A stretch of DNA of 62,703 bases from Alphaproteobacteria bacterium. Lineage in GTDB: Bacteria > Pseudomonadota > Alphaproteobacteria > Rhizobiales > Beijerinckiaceae. The notes under the pieces were generated by a model. The model saw only the letters and a program-made list of their open reading frames with translations, made no database searches and was not told the DNA's origin. Below are positions 46,492 to 54,761 of the stretch, piece after piece. Within the stretch, counting starts at the first letter, position 1; each line of letters opens with the position of its first letter. The stretch spans positions 1-62,703 of the forward strand of contig VGEB01000005.1 of NCBI GenBank assembly GCA_016869435.1. Reading direction: 5' to 3'. The position numbers and the translations under genes are program-made.

Positions 46492-47682
46492 ATGCCGCTT
46501 TCCCGCAAAAACATCCGCTTCCGCAGGGAATTTCTGCTCAAGATCGTCATGGCGGCGGTCGCGATCGGCGCGGCGATTGCGCTGTTGCAGTGGTTTTTCT
46601 ACGAGCGGCATTGGGTGACGACGGACAACGCTTATGTCGCCGGCAACATTATTCCCGTGCAGGCGGACGCGACGGGAGTTGTCGCGGCCGTTCTGGCGGA
46701 AGAAACCCAGTTCGTGAAAAAAGATGAGGTGCTCGTGCGCCTCGACGGACAGCGCGCCAGAGCGGCGCTCGCGCAGGCCGAAGCCGATCTCGGTCGCGCC
46801 GTCCGCGCCGTCGGGGCCCTGTACGCCCAGCGCAATCAAGTATGCCAAAGGGTCATCGCGCGCGCCGCGCTTCGCGACAGAACGCGACACGATCTCGCAA
46901 GATATAGGCAGGCTGCGGAGAGCGGCGCGTCATCGCGGCAGGTGCTGCAGAACGCCGAGGACCAGCTCGCCGCGCTGGAAGCCGATCTGCGCGAAGCGCA
47001 AGCGGAATATCAGGCGGTCGAGGCGCGAGTCGGCGGCGTGACGCGCATGAACCATCCCGACATCGAGGCCGCCAAAGCCAAATACTACGACGCTTACATT
47101 GAATTCGCGCGCCAGAACATTCGCGCGCCGGCAAGCGGCTTTGTCGCCAAACGCCGCGTCCAGGTCGGCGATCGTATGCGCCCCGGAGATCCTATTCTCA
47201 ACATCGTGCCGCTCGACCATCTCTGGGTGGAAGCGAACCTCTGGGAAAACAGAATGGCCCGGGTTCGCCCCGGGCAGCCGGCGATCATCACGGCAGACCT
47301 CTACGGATCGAAGCAGATCTACCATGGCGAAGTGGTGGGGCTCGTCCCGGGTTCCGGCGCCGTCTTCGCGACTCTTCCACCCGACAACGCCACCGGCAAT
47401 TTCATCCGAATCGTTCAGCGCATTCCGGTGCGAATCGCATTGCGAACGGACGAACTCGAGAAGCAGCCCTTGCGACCCGGTCTATCCACCGTGGCGTCGA
47501 TCGACGTGTCCGGGCCGCTGCAATCGCCGAATCAATCAATCGTGAAGACCACGGCGAACGAATATCTGACCAACATCTATGAAAGGGATCTCGCGGACGC
47601 GAAGGCGCGCGCGGAAAAAATCGTCAAGGACAATGTCGCCGGCGCGTCCGTCGCCGGCGCGGTCTGTACGCCCGCCCAATAA
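46492..47682 (+). CDS. HlyD/EmrA-type membrane fusion protein
   Basis: A 396-residue adaptor with an N-terminal membrane segment (IVMAAVAIGAAIALLQWFFY), WVTTDNAYVAGNIIPVQADATGVVAAVL (first half of the lipoyl domain), a long helical hairpin, IRAPASGFVAKRRVQVGDRMRPGDPILNIVP (second half) and a beta barrel (VPGSGAVFATLPPDNATGNFIRIVQRIPVRIAL). The NATGNFxRIVQRxPVRI stretch is the EmrA signature. EmrA works with an inner membrane EmrB of 14 spans; no EmrB gene follows, a P-type ATPase does. Confidence 0.93.
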   Translation: MPLSRKNIRFRREFLLKIVMAAVAIGAAIALLQWFFYERHWVTTDNAYVAGNIIPVQADATGVVAAVLAEETQFVKKDEVLVRLDGQRARAALAQAEADLGRAVRAVGALYAQRNQVCQRVIARAALRDRTRHDLARYRQAAESGASSRQVLQNAEDQLAALEADLREAQAEYQAVEARVGGVTRMNHPDIEAAKAKYYDAYIEFARQNIRAPASGFVAKRRVQVGDRMRPGDPILNIVPLDHLWVEANLWENRMARVRPGQPAIITADLYGSKQIYHGEVVGLVPGSGAVFATLPPDNATGNFIRIVQRIPVRIALRTDELEKQPLRPGLSTVASIDVSGPLQSPNQSIVKTTANEYLTNIYERDLADAKARAEKIVKDNVAGASVAGAVCTPAQ

Positions 47683-47799
47683 AATGTCGAGCGACGTCGA
47701 TTTGCGTCCGCCATTTTGGGCGCCGCTATTGGCGCGCGTCGGATCACGCCGTAACATCCGGCGCGGATATTTTGACGTCGCGGATTTGGGAGAGACAGC

Positions 47800-50343
47800 A
47801 TGCCGGACGCCAGCGCGAATTCGTCAGCGTTTTCCCTAGACCCGACGCAAGTGAAAATCGCGCAGCGACTTGAGGCGCTGAAGACGAGCGAGAACGGCCT
47901 GACCTCGGCCGAAGCGGCGCAGCGTCTCGCCGAATATGGCCGCAACGCGATCGAGGACAAGACGGAAAGCAAATGGCGCCGGCTGCTCGATTATTTCTGG
48001 GGGCCCCTGCCGTTTCTTATCGAAGCGGCGGCCATCATCTCCGCCCTTCGCCGCGACTGGCCGGATTTCGGCGTCGTCGCAGGTCTTCTCCTCTATAACG
48101 CCGTCGTCGGCTTCTGGCAGGACAACAAGGCCGCGAACGCGCTCGCGGCATTGAAGAAAAATCTCGCGCCGCGGGCGCGCGTGTTGCGCGACGGCGCCTG
48201 GACGACGATCGCCGCCGCCGAACTGACCCCGGGAGATATCGTCAGCGTCGCGGCGGGGCAGATCATCCCGGCGGATATGTTGCTCACCGAAGGCGATTAT
48301 CTGAGCTGTGATCAAGCGGCGCTCACCGGCGAGTCGCTGCCGGTCTCCAAGAAGGTCGGCGACGACGCCTATTCCGGCGCGATCGCCAAACAGGGCGCCA
48401 TGACCGGCGTGGTGACGGCGACCGGCGATCGCACCTTTTTCGGCCGCACCGCGAAGCTTGTCGGCGCCGCCGGCGCGGTTTCGCATTCGCAGCGCGCGGT
48501 GACGCAGGTCGGCGATTTTCTGCTGTTGCTCGCCTTTTTGCTGGCGCTGGTTCTCGTCGGCGCGCAGCTCTATCGGGAAGTCATCGCGCCGGACGTCTGG
48601 CGCTGGGACCGCGTCGGCTCCATCGCACAATATGTCTTGGTGCTGCTGATCGCATCGATCCCGGTCGCCTTGCCGGCGGTCATGTCCGTGACGATGGCGA
48701 TCGGCGCCTATGTTCTTTCTTTGCAGAAGGCCATTGTTTCGCGGTTGAGCGCGATCGAGGAGCTTGCCGGAGTCGATGTTCTGTGCAGCGACAAGACCGG
48801 CACGCTGACGATGAACAGGCTCACGGTGCAAAGCGCGATTCCCTACGGCGCATTCAAGAGCGACGACGTGCTGCTCTTCGCCGCGCTGGCGACGCAAAGA
48901 AGCAGCGAGGACGCCATCGACCTCGCGGTGATGGCGGCGCTGCCGGCCCACGACGCGCTCGACGGCTTCAAGCAGAAAGCCTTCACGCCTTTCGACCCTG
49001 TCAGCAAGCGCACGATCTCGACGGTCGCCGACGGCGCCGGCGGCATCCGTCATTACGCCAAGGGCGCGCCCCAGGCGATTTCCGCGCTCGTGCGGCCCGA
49101 CTCCCAGACTCTGCAACGCTACCAGGCGGAAGTGGCGGCGCTTGCCGCCAAAGGCCAGCGCGCGCTCGGCGTCGCAATGTCGGAAGACGGCGCCAGATGG
49201 GCGCTCGTCGGACTGATCTCGCTCATGGATCCGCCGCGCGCCGACGCCAAGGCGACGATCGCCGACGCGCGCGCGCTAGGACTCACCGTCAAGATGGTGA
49301 CTGGCGATGACGTCGCGATCGGCGACGAGATCGCCGCCCAGCTCGGCATGGGCGCGCATCTTCTTGTCGCAAGCGACGTCTTCAAAAGCGGCGTGAAGGC
49401 CGACGCCTTGCCGCACGGCGTCGTCGAAGCGGTGGAACGCGCCGACGGCTTCGGCAGGGTGTTCCCCGAACACAAATATGAGATCGTCAAGGCGCTTCAG
49501 TCGGTCGGCCACATCGTCGCGATGACCGGCGACGGCGTGAACGACGCGCCGGCGCTCAAACAGGCGGATTGCGGCATCGCCGTCAGCGGCGCGACCGACG
49601 CCGCCCGAAGGGCCGCGGCGCTGATCCTCACGGCGCCCGGGCTTTCGACCATCATCAATGCAATTCGCGTGTCGCGCCAGATTTTCCAGCGCATCGAAAG
49701 CTATGTCCATTATCGGATCGCGATGACGCTCGACATCATGATCGTCGTTGTCGCCTCGATCGTGTTCCTGGATTTTCAGCCGCTGACCGCCATCATGATC
49801 GTCGCGCTCGCGCTCCTCGACGACATTCCGATCATGACCATCGCCTACGATAATGTTCCGGTCGCGCCGCAGCCGGTGAAATGGGACATGCATCGCATCT
49901 TCATTTTCGCTTCGCTGATGGGGTTGCTCGCGGTCGCCGAAACCTTCGGGTTCTTGCTGATCGGCATGCGCTGGACGCTCGATGATGCGCTGCAGACGAT
50001 CATTCCGATCGACCCGGGCCAGCTTCGGACTCTGCTGTTCTTGCAACTCGCCGTCGGCGGCCATCTGCTGCTCTTCAGCGTGCGCACGAAGAAAGCGATT
50101 TTTGCGCCGCCCTATCCGAGCGCAAGGCTGTTCTGGGCGATCGCGGCGACTCAGGTCGCGGCGGTGCTGCTCTGCCTCTACGGCGTCGGCGTCGAGGCCG
50201 TTCCCGGCGCGGCGATCGTCGGCGTATGGCTTTACTGCCTGCTCTGGGTCATCGCTGTGGAAATCGTGAAGTTCATCTACTGGCGTCTGGCTGACAGGCG
50301 CGAAAGAGATTTGATGGCGGGGAGCGCCGCTCTCGCCGGTTGA
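47800..50343 (+). CDS. Plasma-membrane proton-efflux P-type ATPase (P3A)
   Basis: An 847-residue P-type ATPase of the H+-ATPase class. Actuator motif ALTGESLPVSKK, ASIPVALPAVMSVTMAIGA in membrane helix 4 (no CPC-type metal site), phosphorylation motif VLCSDKTGTLTMN, KGAPQAI, and MTGDGVNDAPALKQADCGIAV. Membrane region lacks heavy-metal domains. Pumps protons outward at the cost of ATP. GGGAGAG precedes the ATG. It is 117 bases after the adaptor gene, long enough for a separate promoter, though none is obvious. Confidence 0.94.
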   Translation: MPDASANSSAFSLDPTQVKIAQRLEALKTSENGLTSAEAAQRLAEYGRNAIEDKTESKWRRLLDYFWGPLPFLIEAAAIISALRRDWPDFGVVAGLLLYNAVVGFWQDNKAANALAALKKNLAPRARVLRDGAWTTIAAAELTPGDIVSVAAGQIIPADMLLTEGDYLSCDQAALTGESLPVSKKVGDDAYSGAIAKQGAMTGVVTATGDRTFFGRTAKLVGAAGAVSHSQRAVTQVGDFLLLLAFLLALVLVGAQLYREVIAPDVWRWDRVGSIAQYVLVLLIASIPVALPAVMSVTMAIGAYVLSLQKAIVSRLSAIEELAGVDVLCSDKTGTLTMNRLTVQSAIPYGAFKSDDVLLFAALATQRSSEDAIDLAVMAALPAHDALDGFKQKAFTPFDPVSKRTISTVADGAGGIRHYAKGAPQAISALVRPDSQTLQRYQAEVAALAAKGQRALGVAMSEDGARWALVGLISLMDPPRADAKATIADARALGLTVKMVTGDDVAIGDEIAAQLGMGAHLLVASDVFKSGVKADALPHGVVEAVERADGFGRVFPEHKYEIVKALQSVGHIVAMTGDGVNDAPALKQADCGIAVSGATDAARRAAALILTAPGLSTIINAIRVSRQIFQRIESYVHYRIAMTLDIMIVVVASIVFLDFQPLTAIMIVALALLDDIPIMTIAYDNVPVAPQPVKWDMHRIFIFASLMGLLAVAETFGFLLIGMRWTLDDALQTIIPIDPGQLRTLLFLQLAVGGHLLLFSVRTKKAIFAPPYPSARLFWAIAATQVAAVLLCLYGVGVEAVPGAAIVGVWLYCLLWVIAVEIVKFIYWRLADRRERDLMAGSAALAG

Positions 50344-50375
50344 CGCGGAGCAATGCGACAAAGGAGGCGGCGCAT

Positions 50376-51230
50376 ATGAATTTCCTCAAAAAGTTCCGAG
50401 TCGAGCCGGGTTCGACTGTCGATCTCGGATCGATCGATCCGGCGTTCCATGGCGATTTCGCCAATGACGCCGAAGCGGATCAGGAGCTGAAGCGCAATCT
50501 GGCGCGCATCACCGAATTGCAGCGCAAGCTTTATGCCGACCGGTCGCATTCGCTGCTGATTGTCCTGCAGGGCATCGACAGCGCGGGGAAGGACGGCACA
50601 TGCTGGCACGTCATCGGCGCCATGGACCCGCAGGGCGTCGAAGTGACGGGGTTCAAGCAGCCGACTCCCGAAGAACAGGAGCATGATTTCCTGTGGCGCA
50701 TTCACCCGCATGCGCCGCGCCGCGGCTATGTCTCGATCTTCAATCGCTCGCATTACGAGGATGTGCTTGTCGTGCGCGTGCATAAGCTTGCGCCCAAGGA
50801 CGTTTGGAAGCCGCGCTACGACTTCATCAATGAATGGGAGAAGCTGCTCAAGGTCGAGAACCGGACGACAATTTTGAAATTCTTTCTCTATATTTCCAAG
50901 GACGAGCAACTCAAGCGCTTCAAGGAGCGACTGGACGATCCGGCGCATCAGTGGAAGATCAGCGCGAGCGATTATTCCGAGCGCGAGAAATGGGACGATT
51001 ACATCAAGGCTTTTGAGGCGGCGCTGTCGCGCTGCTCCACCGAACATGCGCCATGGTTTGTGATTCCGTCGAATCACAAATGGTTTCGCAATCTCGCCGT
51101 ATCGAACATCATCGCCGATACGCTGGACGGTCTCGATCTGAAATTGCCGAAGCCGACCGTGGACATCGAACAGATTCGCAAGCTTTATCACCAAGCCAAA
51201 GTCGAGGAGAAAGGGAGCAAGGCGCAGTGA
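50376..51230 (+). CDS. ppk2: Polyphosphate kinase 2 family protein
   Basis: A 284-residue PPK2-type phosphotransferase using polyphosphate and nucleoside mono- or diphosphates. Walker A is LQGIDSAGKDGTCWHVIGAMDPQG, then the lid region with FLWRIHPHAPRRGYVSIFNRSHYEDVLVVRVH (Walker B) and KFFLYISKDEQLKRFKERLDDPAHQWKIS. AAGGAGG lies seven bases before the ATG. It could replenish ATP or ADP for the proton pump encoded just upstream; this is inference from context. Overlaps the MFS gene by four bases. Confidence 0.94.
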   Translation: MNFLKKFRVEPGSTVDLGSIDPAFHGDFANDAEADQELKRNLARITELQRKLYADRSHSLLIVLQGIDSAGKDGTCWHVIGAMDPQGVEVTGFKQPTPEEQEHDFLWRIHPHAPRRGYVSIFNRSHYEDVLVVRVHKLAPKDVWKPRYDFINEWEKLLKVENRTTILKFFLYISKDEQLKRFKERLDDPAHQWKISASDYSEREKWDDYIKAFEAALSRCSTEHAPWFVIPSNHKWFRNLAVSNIIADTLDGLDLKLPKPTVDIEQIRKLYHQAKVEEKGSKAQ

Positions 51231-52654
51231 CGGCGTCGCCCGTTCGCGCCGCCTCGGTCTTTTCGGCGCTCGACGAAGCGCCGATGACATGGCGCCATTA
51301 CGCCTATTGGCTCGCGGCGAGCGGGGGCGCGTTTCTCGACGGGTTTTCGGTATCGGCGCTCGGCGTCGCGCTGCCGCTGCTCAAACGCGATTTTGCCATC
51401 CGCCCGTTGTTCGTCGGACTTATCGGATCGGCTCTGGTGCTCGGCGCGGTCCTGGGCTCGGCGATCGGCGGGATCGGCGCCGACAAATTCGGCCGCAAGC
51501 GCACCTTTATCGCCGACATGGCGATCATCGCTCTGGCATGCTTTATCGGCGCGCTGGCGCCGAACGCCCGCTTGATCCTGCTTTCGCAGTTTCTTCTCGG
51601 CGTCGGCGTCGGCATCGATTTCCCGACGAGCGGCTCCTATGTGTCGGAACTCATGCCCCGCAAGGCGCGCAACCGGATGACCGTCGCGACGATCGCCTTG
51701 CAGTCGGTCGGCATGGCGGCGGCCGCTCTCGCCGGCCTCGCCATATTGACGCTGCGGCCGTCGACCGCGGACTGGCGGCTGCTCTTTGGCGCAAGCGGCG
51801 CGATTGCGCTGCTTTTCTTATGCGCGCGCATCTGGGCGCCGGAAAGCGTGCGCTGGCTGGCGACCAAGGGGCGCATCGGCGACGCGACGGCCCTGCTCAA
51901 GACCTTGTCGATCGAGTTCGGCGAGAAGCCGGCAAAGATCGGCGCCGAAGCGATCGCCTTGACGAGCTGGAGGCCGGATGTGAAGGCGCGCGCGCAGGAT
52001 GTCGGCTATTCGGCGCTGTTCGCCGCGGCCTATCGCGCGCGCACGATGCTCGTCTCGTTGCCGTGGATGTTGATGGACGTCGCGACCTATGGCGTCGGCC
52101 TGTTCACGCCCGTCATTCTGGGGGCTATGCATTTCGGCGGCGCCGGGGCGGGCCCGATCGCGGCGGACTGTGTCGGGGCGGAAGGCAGCGCCATCGTCGA
52201 CGCCTTTCTCGTCATTGGCTTTGCGGCGAGTCTTTGGGCGGTTCCGCGTTACGGCCGCATCACCATGCAGGTCGCAGGCTTCAGCGGCATGGCGCTCGGG
52301 ATGCTGCTGCTACTCTTTGCCGCGATGACCGACAATGGCGCGAAGGAACATCTCGCCTTCGTCATCGGCGGCTTCGTTCTTTTCAATTTCGCCATGAACG
52401 CGGGACCCAACGCCACGACTTTCACCCTCGCGCCGACGCTGTTCCCGACGGCGATCCGCGCTTCGGCAAGCGGATTCGCGGCGGCGTGCGCCAAAATCGG
52501 CGCTACTTTCGGCACATTTGTTGTGCCGCAATTGCAGGATGCCTGGGGGCTCGTCGGCGTCGTCGCGGCGATGGTCGCCGTCAGCGTCGCCGGACTGATG
52601 GCGACGGCCGGCCTTGCGCATGCGGTCAATGAAGAGGGCGCGCTGGAGGAATAG
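51227..52654 (+). CDS. MFS transporter (sugar/metabolite:H+ symporter-like)
   Basis: A 475-residue 12-span major facilitator. Visible are the first helix AASGGAFLDGFSVSALGVALPLL, GGIGADKFGRKRTFI (loop 2-3 motif GxxxDRxGRK, here GADKFGRKR), GIDFPTSGSYVSELMPRKARNRM (sugar-porter style loop) and the second-half FGTFVVPQLQDAWGL region. It is not the 14-span EmrB type. GTG start overlaps the ppk2 stop with GGGAG upstream, so it belongs to the ATPase-ppk2 group. Confidence 0.88.
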   Translation: MTASPVRAASVFSALDEAPMTWRHYAYWLAASGGAFLDGFSVSALGVALPLLKRDFAIRPLFVGLIGSALVLGAVLGSAIGGIGADKFGRKRTFIADMAIIALACFIGALAPNARLILLSQFLLGVGVGIDFPTSGSYVSELMPRKARNRMTVATIALQSVGMAAAALAGLAILTLRPSTADWRLLFGASGAIALLFLCARIWAPESVRWLATKGRIGDATALLKTLSIEFGEKPAKIGAEAIALTSWRPDVKARAQDVGYSALFAAAYRARTMLVSLPWMLMDVATYGVGLFTPVILGAMHFGGAGAGPIAADCVGAEGSAIVDAFLVIGFAASLWAVPRYGRITMQVAGFSGMALGMLLLLFAAMTDNGAKEHLAFVIGGFVLFNFAMNAGPNATTFTLAPTLFPTAIRASASGFAAACAKIGATFGTFVVPQLQDAWGLVGVVAAMVAVSVAGLMATAGLAHAVNEEGALEE

Positions 52655-52722
52655 GGACGGGTCTGTCCCGGCGCGGAGCGCTTCCGGTTTTGGCGTCGCT
52701 CACGCCTGTTGCGCTTGCGCGG

Positions 52723-52750
52723 GCCCGCCCAAATGCAGCGCGCGTTAACG
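52723..52750. repeat. Fragment of the dispersed two-module repeat
   Basis: GCCCGCCCAAATGCAGCGCG followed by GTTAACGC shares CGCCCAAATGCAG with the module 1 arm at 43397-43409. It lies between the converging MFS gene and the oxidase operon. Confidence 0.5.
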
Positions 52751-52861
52751 CAAATGCGCGACGACCGTCCAGGCGCCCAGAAAAACGATCATGACGACGC
52801 AGAGCGCCGACAGGACGATGAGGATCGCCTTATTGGCGGCGCGCCGACCGTTTTCTCTCAT
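52745..52861 (-). CDS. 38-residue single-span membrane protein at the end of the oxidase operon
   Basis: MRENGRRAANKAILIVLSAL then a hydrophobic VVMIVFLGAWTVVAHLR: a basic start and one membrane helix. GGAAAGAG lies just upstream of the ATG. It follows the subunit IV gene by 44 bases on the same strand. Several oxidases carry such tiny accessory subunits, so a structural role in the complex is plausible; family not recognised. Confidence 0.65.
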   Translation of the reverse strand: MRENGRRAANKAILIVLSALCVVMIVFLGAWTVVAHLR

Positions 52862-52905
52862 TCTCGGCTCTTTCCGGCTTTCGCGCGGCGGGGCTCGCCG
52901 GTCCG

Positions 52906-53286
52906 TCACGCGCCGAAGAAAAACACGCGCAGATAGTTGGTGTATTCGCCTTCCCAGGCCATCATCGCCATCAGCACGAGAACCGCCAATGGCGGCAGTA
53001 GAATAGCGACGACGAGCGCCAGGCGTTCCCACGCCATATGCATGAAGATCGCGACGATCAATCCCGCCTTCAGCAGCATGAACACGACGATCAGGAACCA
53101 GCGCAAATAGCCCTGCACATCGAAATAGTCGACGAGATAGGAGCAGGCGCTCAGTACGAAGAGCAGCGCCCAGACCAGAAGATAGAGCTTGATCGGATGC
53201 TGCTGGCCATGCGCATGCGCCGCGGGTTGCGCCGCCTGAGCCGCAGGAGCATGGGCATGCGTCGTATTGTCCGTCATCGCCGTCAT
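52906..53286 (-). CDS. Cytochrome c oxidase subunit IV (CyoD/CtaF family)
   Basis: A 126-residue protein with a His/Ala-rich N-terminus (about residues 1-30, possible metal-binding or disordered) and three membrane segments (KLYLLVWALLFVLSACSYLV, YLRWFLIVVFMLLKAGLIVAIFMHM, ERLALVVAILLPPLAVLVLMAMMAWE). Small assembly-type subunit of haem-copper oxidases. AGGGAG precedes the ATG at 53286. Confidence 0.88.
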   Translation of the reverse strand: MTAMTDNTTHAHAPAAQAAQPAAHAHGQQHPIKLYLLVWALLFVLSACSYLVDYFDVQGYLRWFLIVVFMLLKAGLIVAIFMHMAWERLALVVAILLPPLAVLVLMAMMAWEGEYTNYLRVFFFGA

Positions 53287-53308
53287 TCTTTTCTCCCTGT
53301 CGAAAACT

Positions 53309-54037
53309 TCACCACAGATAGAAGAACGCAAAGATGAAGACCCAGACGAGATCCACAAAGTGCCAATATAGGCCCATAATCTCGACGATCTCATACCGGC
53401 CCTTGCGGCTCGTGAAAAAGCCGGGGCGACCAACGTCATAATCGCCGCGCCAGACGGCGCGCGCGATGATCAGCAGGAAGATCACCCCGACCGACACGTG
53501 GAACCCGTGAAAGCCGGTGATCATGAAGAAGCTCGACCCGAACTGCGCCGCGCCGAAAGGATTGCCCCACGGCCGCACGCCCTCGTGGATGAGCTTGCTC
53601 CATTCGAAGGCCTGCATGCCGACGAAAGCGGCGCCGAAAAAGGCCGTCACCAACATCAGGATTGCGGCTTTCTTGCGCTCGCGCGCATAGGCGAAGTTGA
53701 CGGCCATCGCCATCGTTCCCGAACTCGTAATGAGATCGAAGGTCATGATGGCGATGAGGATGAGAGGAATCTTCTTGCCGCCGATGTCGAGCGCGAAGAT
53801 TTCGCTTGGATGCGGCCATTCCACCGTCGTGGACATGCGCACCGTCATGTAGGAAATCAGAAAGCAGCTGAAGACGAAGGTGTCGCTGACGAGGAAGATC
53901 CACATCATCGCCTTGCCCCAGGACGCGCTCTTGAACGAGCGCTGATCCGAGGACCAGTCGGCGACCACGCCGAGCAGGCGGCTCCTGAGGGTTTGTTCAG
54001 TCATTGCGTGCTCGGTCGTTACATGCTCCGCCGTCAT
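53309..54037 (-). CDS. coxO: Cytochrome c oxidase subunit III
   Basis: A 242-residue seven-span type subunit III: WIFLVSDTFVFSCFLISYM, TFDLITSSGTMAMAVNFAYAR, FGAAFVGMQAFEWSKLI, FFMITGFHGFHVSVGVIFLLIIA and the C-terminal YEIVEIMGLYWHFVDLVWVFIFAFFYLW, which is the family hallmark. The second of two adjacent subunit III genes. The order of subunits II, I, III, III matches the Bradyrhizobium coxMNOP operon; which of the two is coxO or coxP is not clear from sequence. Confidence 0.9.
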   Translation of the reverse strand: MTAEHVTTEHAMTEQTLRSRLLGVVADWSSDQRSFKSASWGKAMMWIFLVSDTFVFSCFLISYMTVRMSTTVEWPHPSEIFALDIGGKKIPLILIAIMTFDLITSSGTMAMAVNFAYARERKKAAILMLVTAFFGAAFVGMQAFEWSKLIHEGVRPWGNPFGAAQFGSSFFMITGFHGFHVSVGVIFLLIIARAVWRGDYDVGRPGFFTSRKGRYEIVEIMGLYWHFVDLVWVFIFAFFYLW

Positions 54038-54050
54038 GGCGTATTCCCTC

Positions 54051-54761
54051 TTATGAAAGCAAACGCCTGCAGATGACGCCAAACCCATCGGCCCAACCGA
54101 TAAGCATCGCGAACATCAGCAGCCAGACGAACAGCAGAAAATGCCAGTAGATGGCGCAAAGCTCGACGCTCGTCGTCAGCTCTCGGGTGACGCGTCCCGC
54201 GCCGCGAACCCTGTCGGTTGTTCGCGCCAGCGCCGCCAGGCCGCCGATCAGATGCAGCGCATGCGCCCCGGTCAGCAGATAAAAGAACGCGTTGGCGGCG
54301 TTGCTCGATGCGAAGAACCGCAATTCGAGAAGTTCGCGCCACGCCCAGATCTGGCCGATCAGAAACAGGCCGGCCGTCGCGGCGCCGACAAGCAATGCCG
54401 TCTTTACCCGCTCGACGTTGGCGCGGCGCGCGGCGACGAGCGCAAGCTGCAGGGCGACGCTGCTCCCCGCGAGAAGAAGCGTGTTGAGCCAGAGAACGCC
54501 GGGGATCGGCGGCATCTGCCAATCGGGCGCATCGCCGCGCATGAAAAAGGCGGCGGCGAGCAGAGAGAACAGACAGCCGGCGACGGCGAGAAAGATGGCG
54601 AGTCCCACTTTCGCGGGCGGCGGCGGCTCCTTGCCGGCGTCGGGGCGATAATGCGCGACGTCGCCTTCCTCGAGCCAGTGCGATGCGAACACGCCCTGGC
54701 GCGCCAGCCACAGCATCGCAAAGGAGAAGATCGAGATGAAGAAGAGCCCCATCACGCTCAT
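54051..54761 (-). CDS. coxP: Second cytochrome c oxidase subunit III-like protein
   Basis: A 236-residue membrane protein with subunit III features in its second half: WLNTLLLAGSSVALQLALVAAR, LFLIGQIWAWRELLE, FYLLTGAHALHLIGGLAALA and the terminal CAIYWHFLLFVWLLMFAML. The N-terminal third differs (two spans around a Pro-rich linker GKEPPPPAK). ATGA overlap with subunit I implies coupling. Symbol assignment relative to the other copy is by analogy to coxMNOP. Confidence 0.88.
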   Translation of the reverse strand: MSVMGLFFISIFSFAMLWLARQGVFASHWLEEGDVAHYRPDAGKEPPPPAKVGLAIFLAVAGCLFSLLAAAFFMRGDAPDWQMPPIPGVLWLNTLLLAGSSVALQLALVAARRANVERVKTALLVGAATAGLFLIGQIWAWRELLELRFFASSNAANAFFYLLTGAHALHLIGGLAALARTTDRVRGAGRVTRELTTSVELCAIYWHFLLFVWLLMFAMLIGWADGFGVICRRLLS

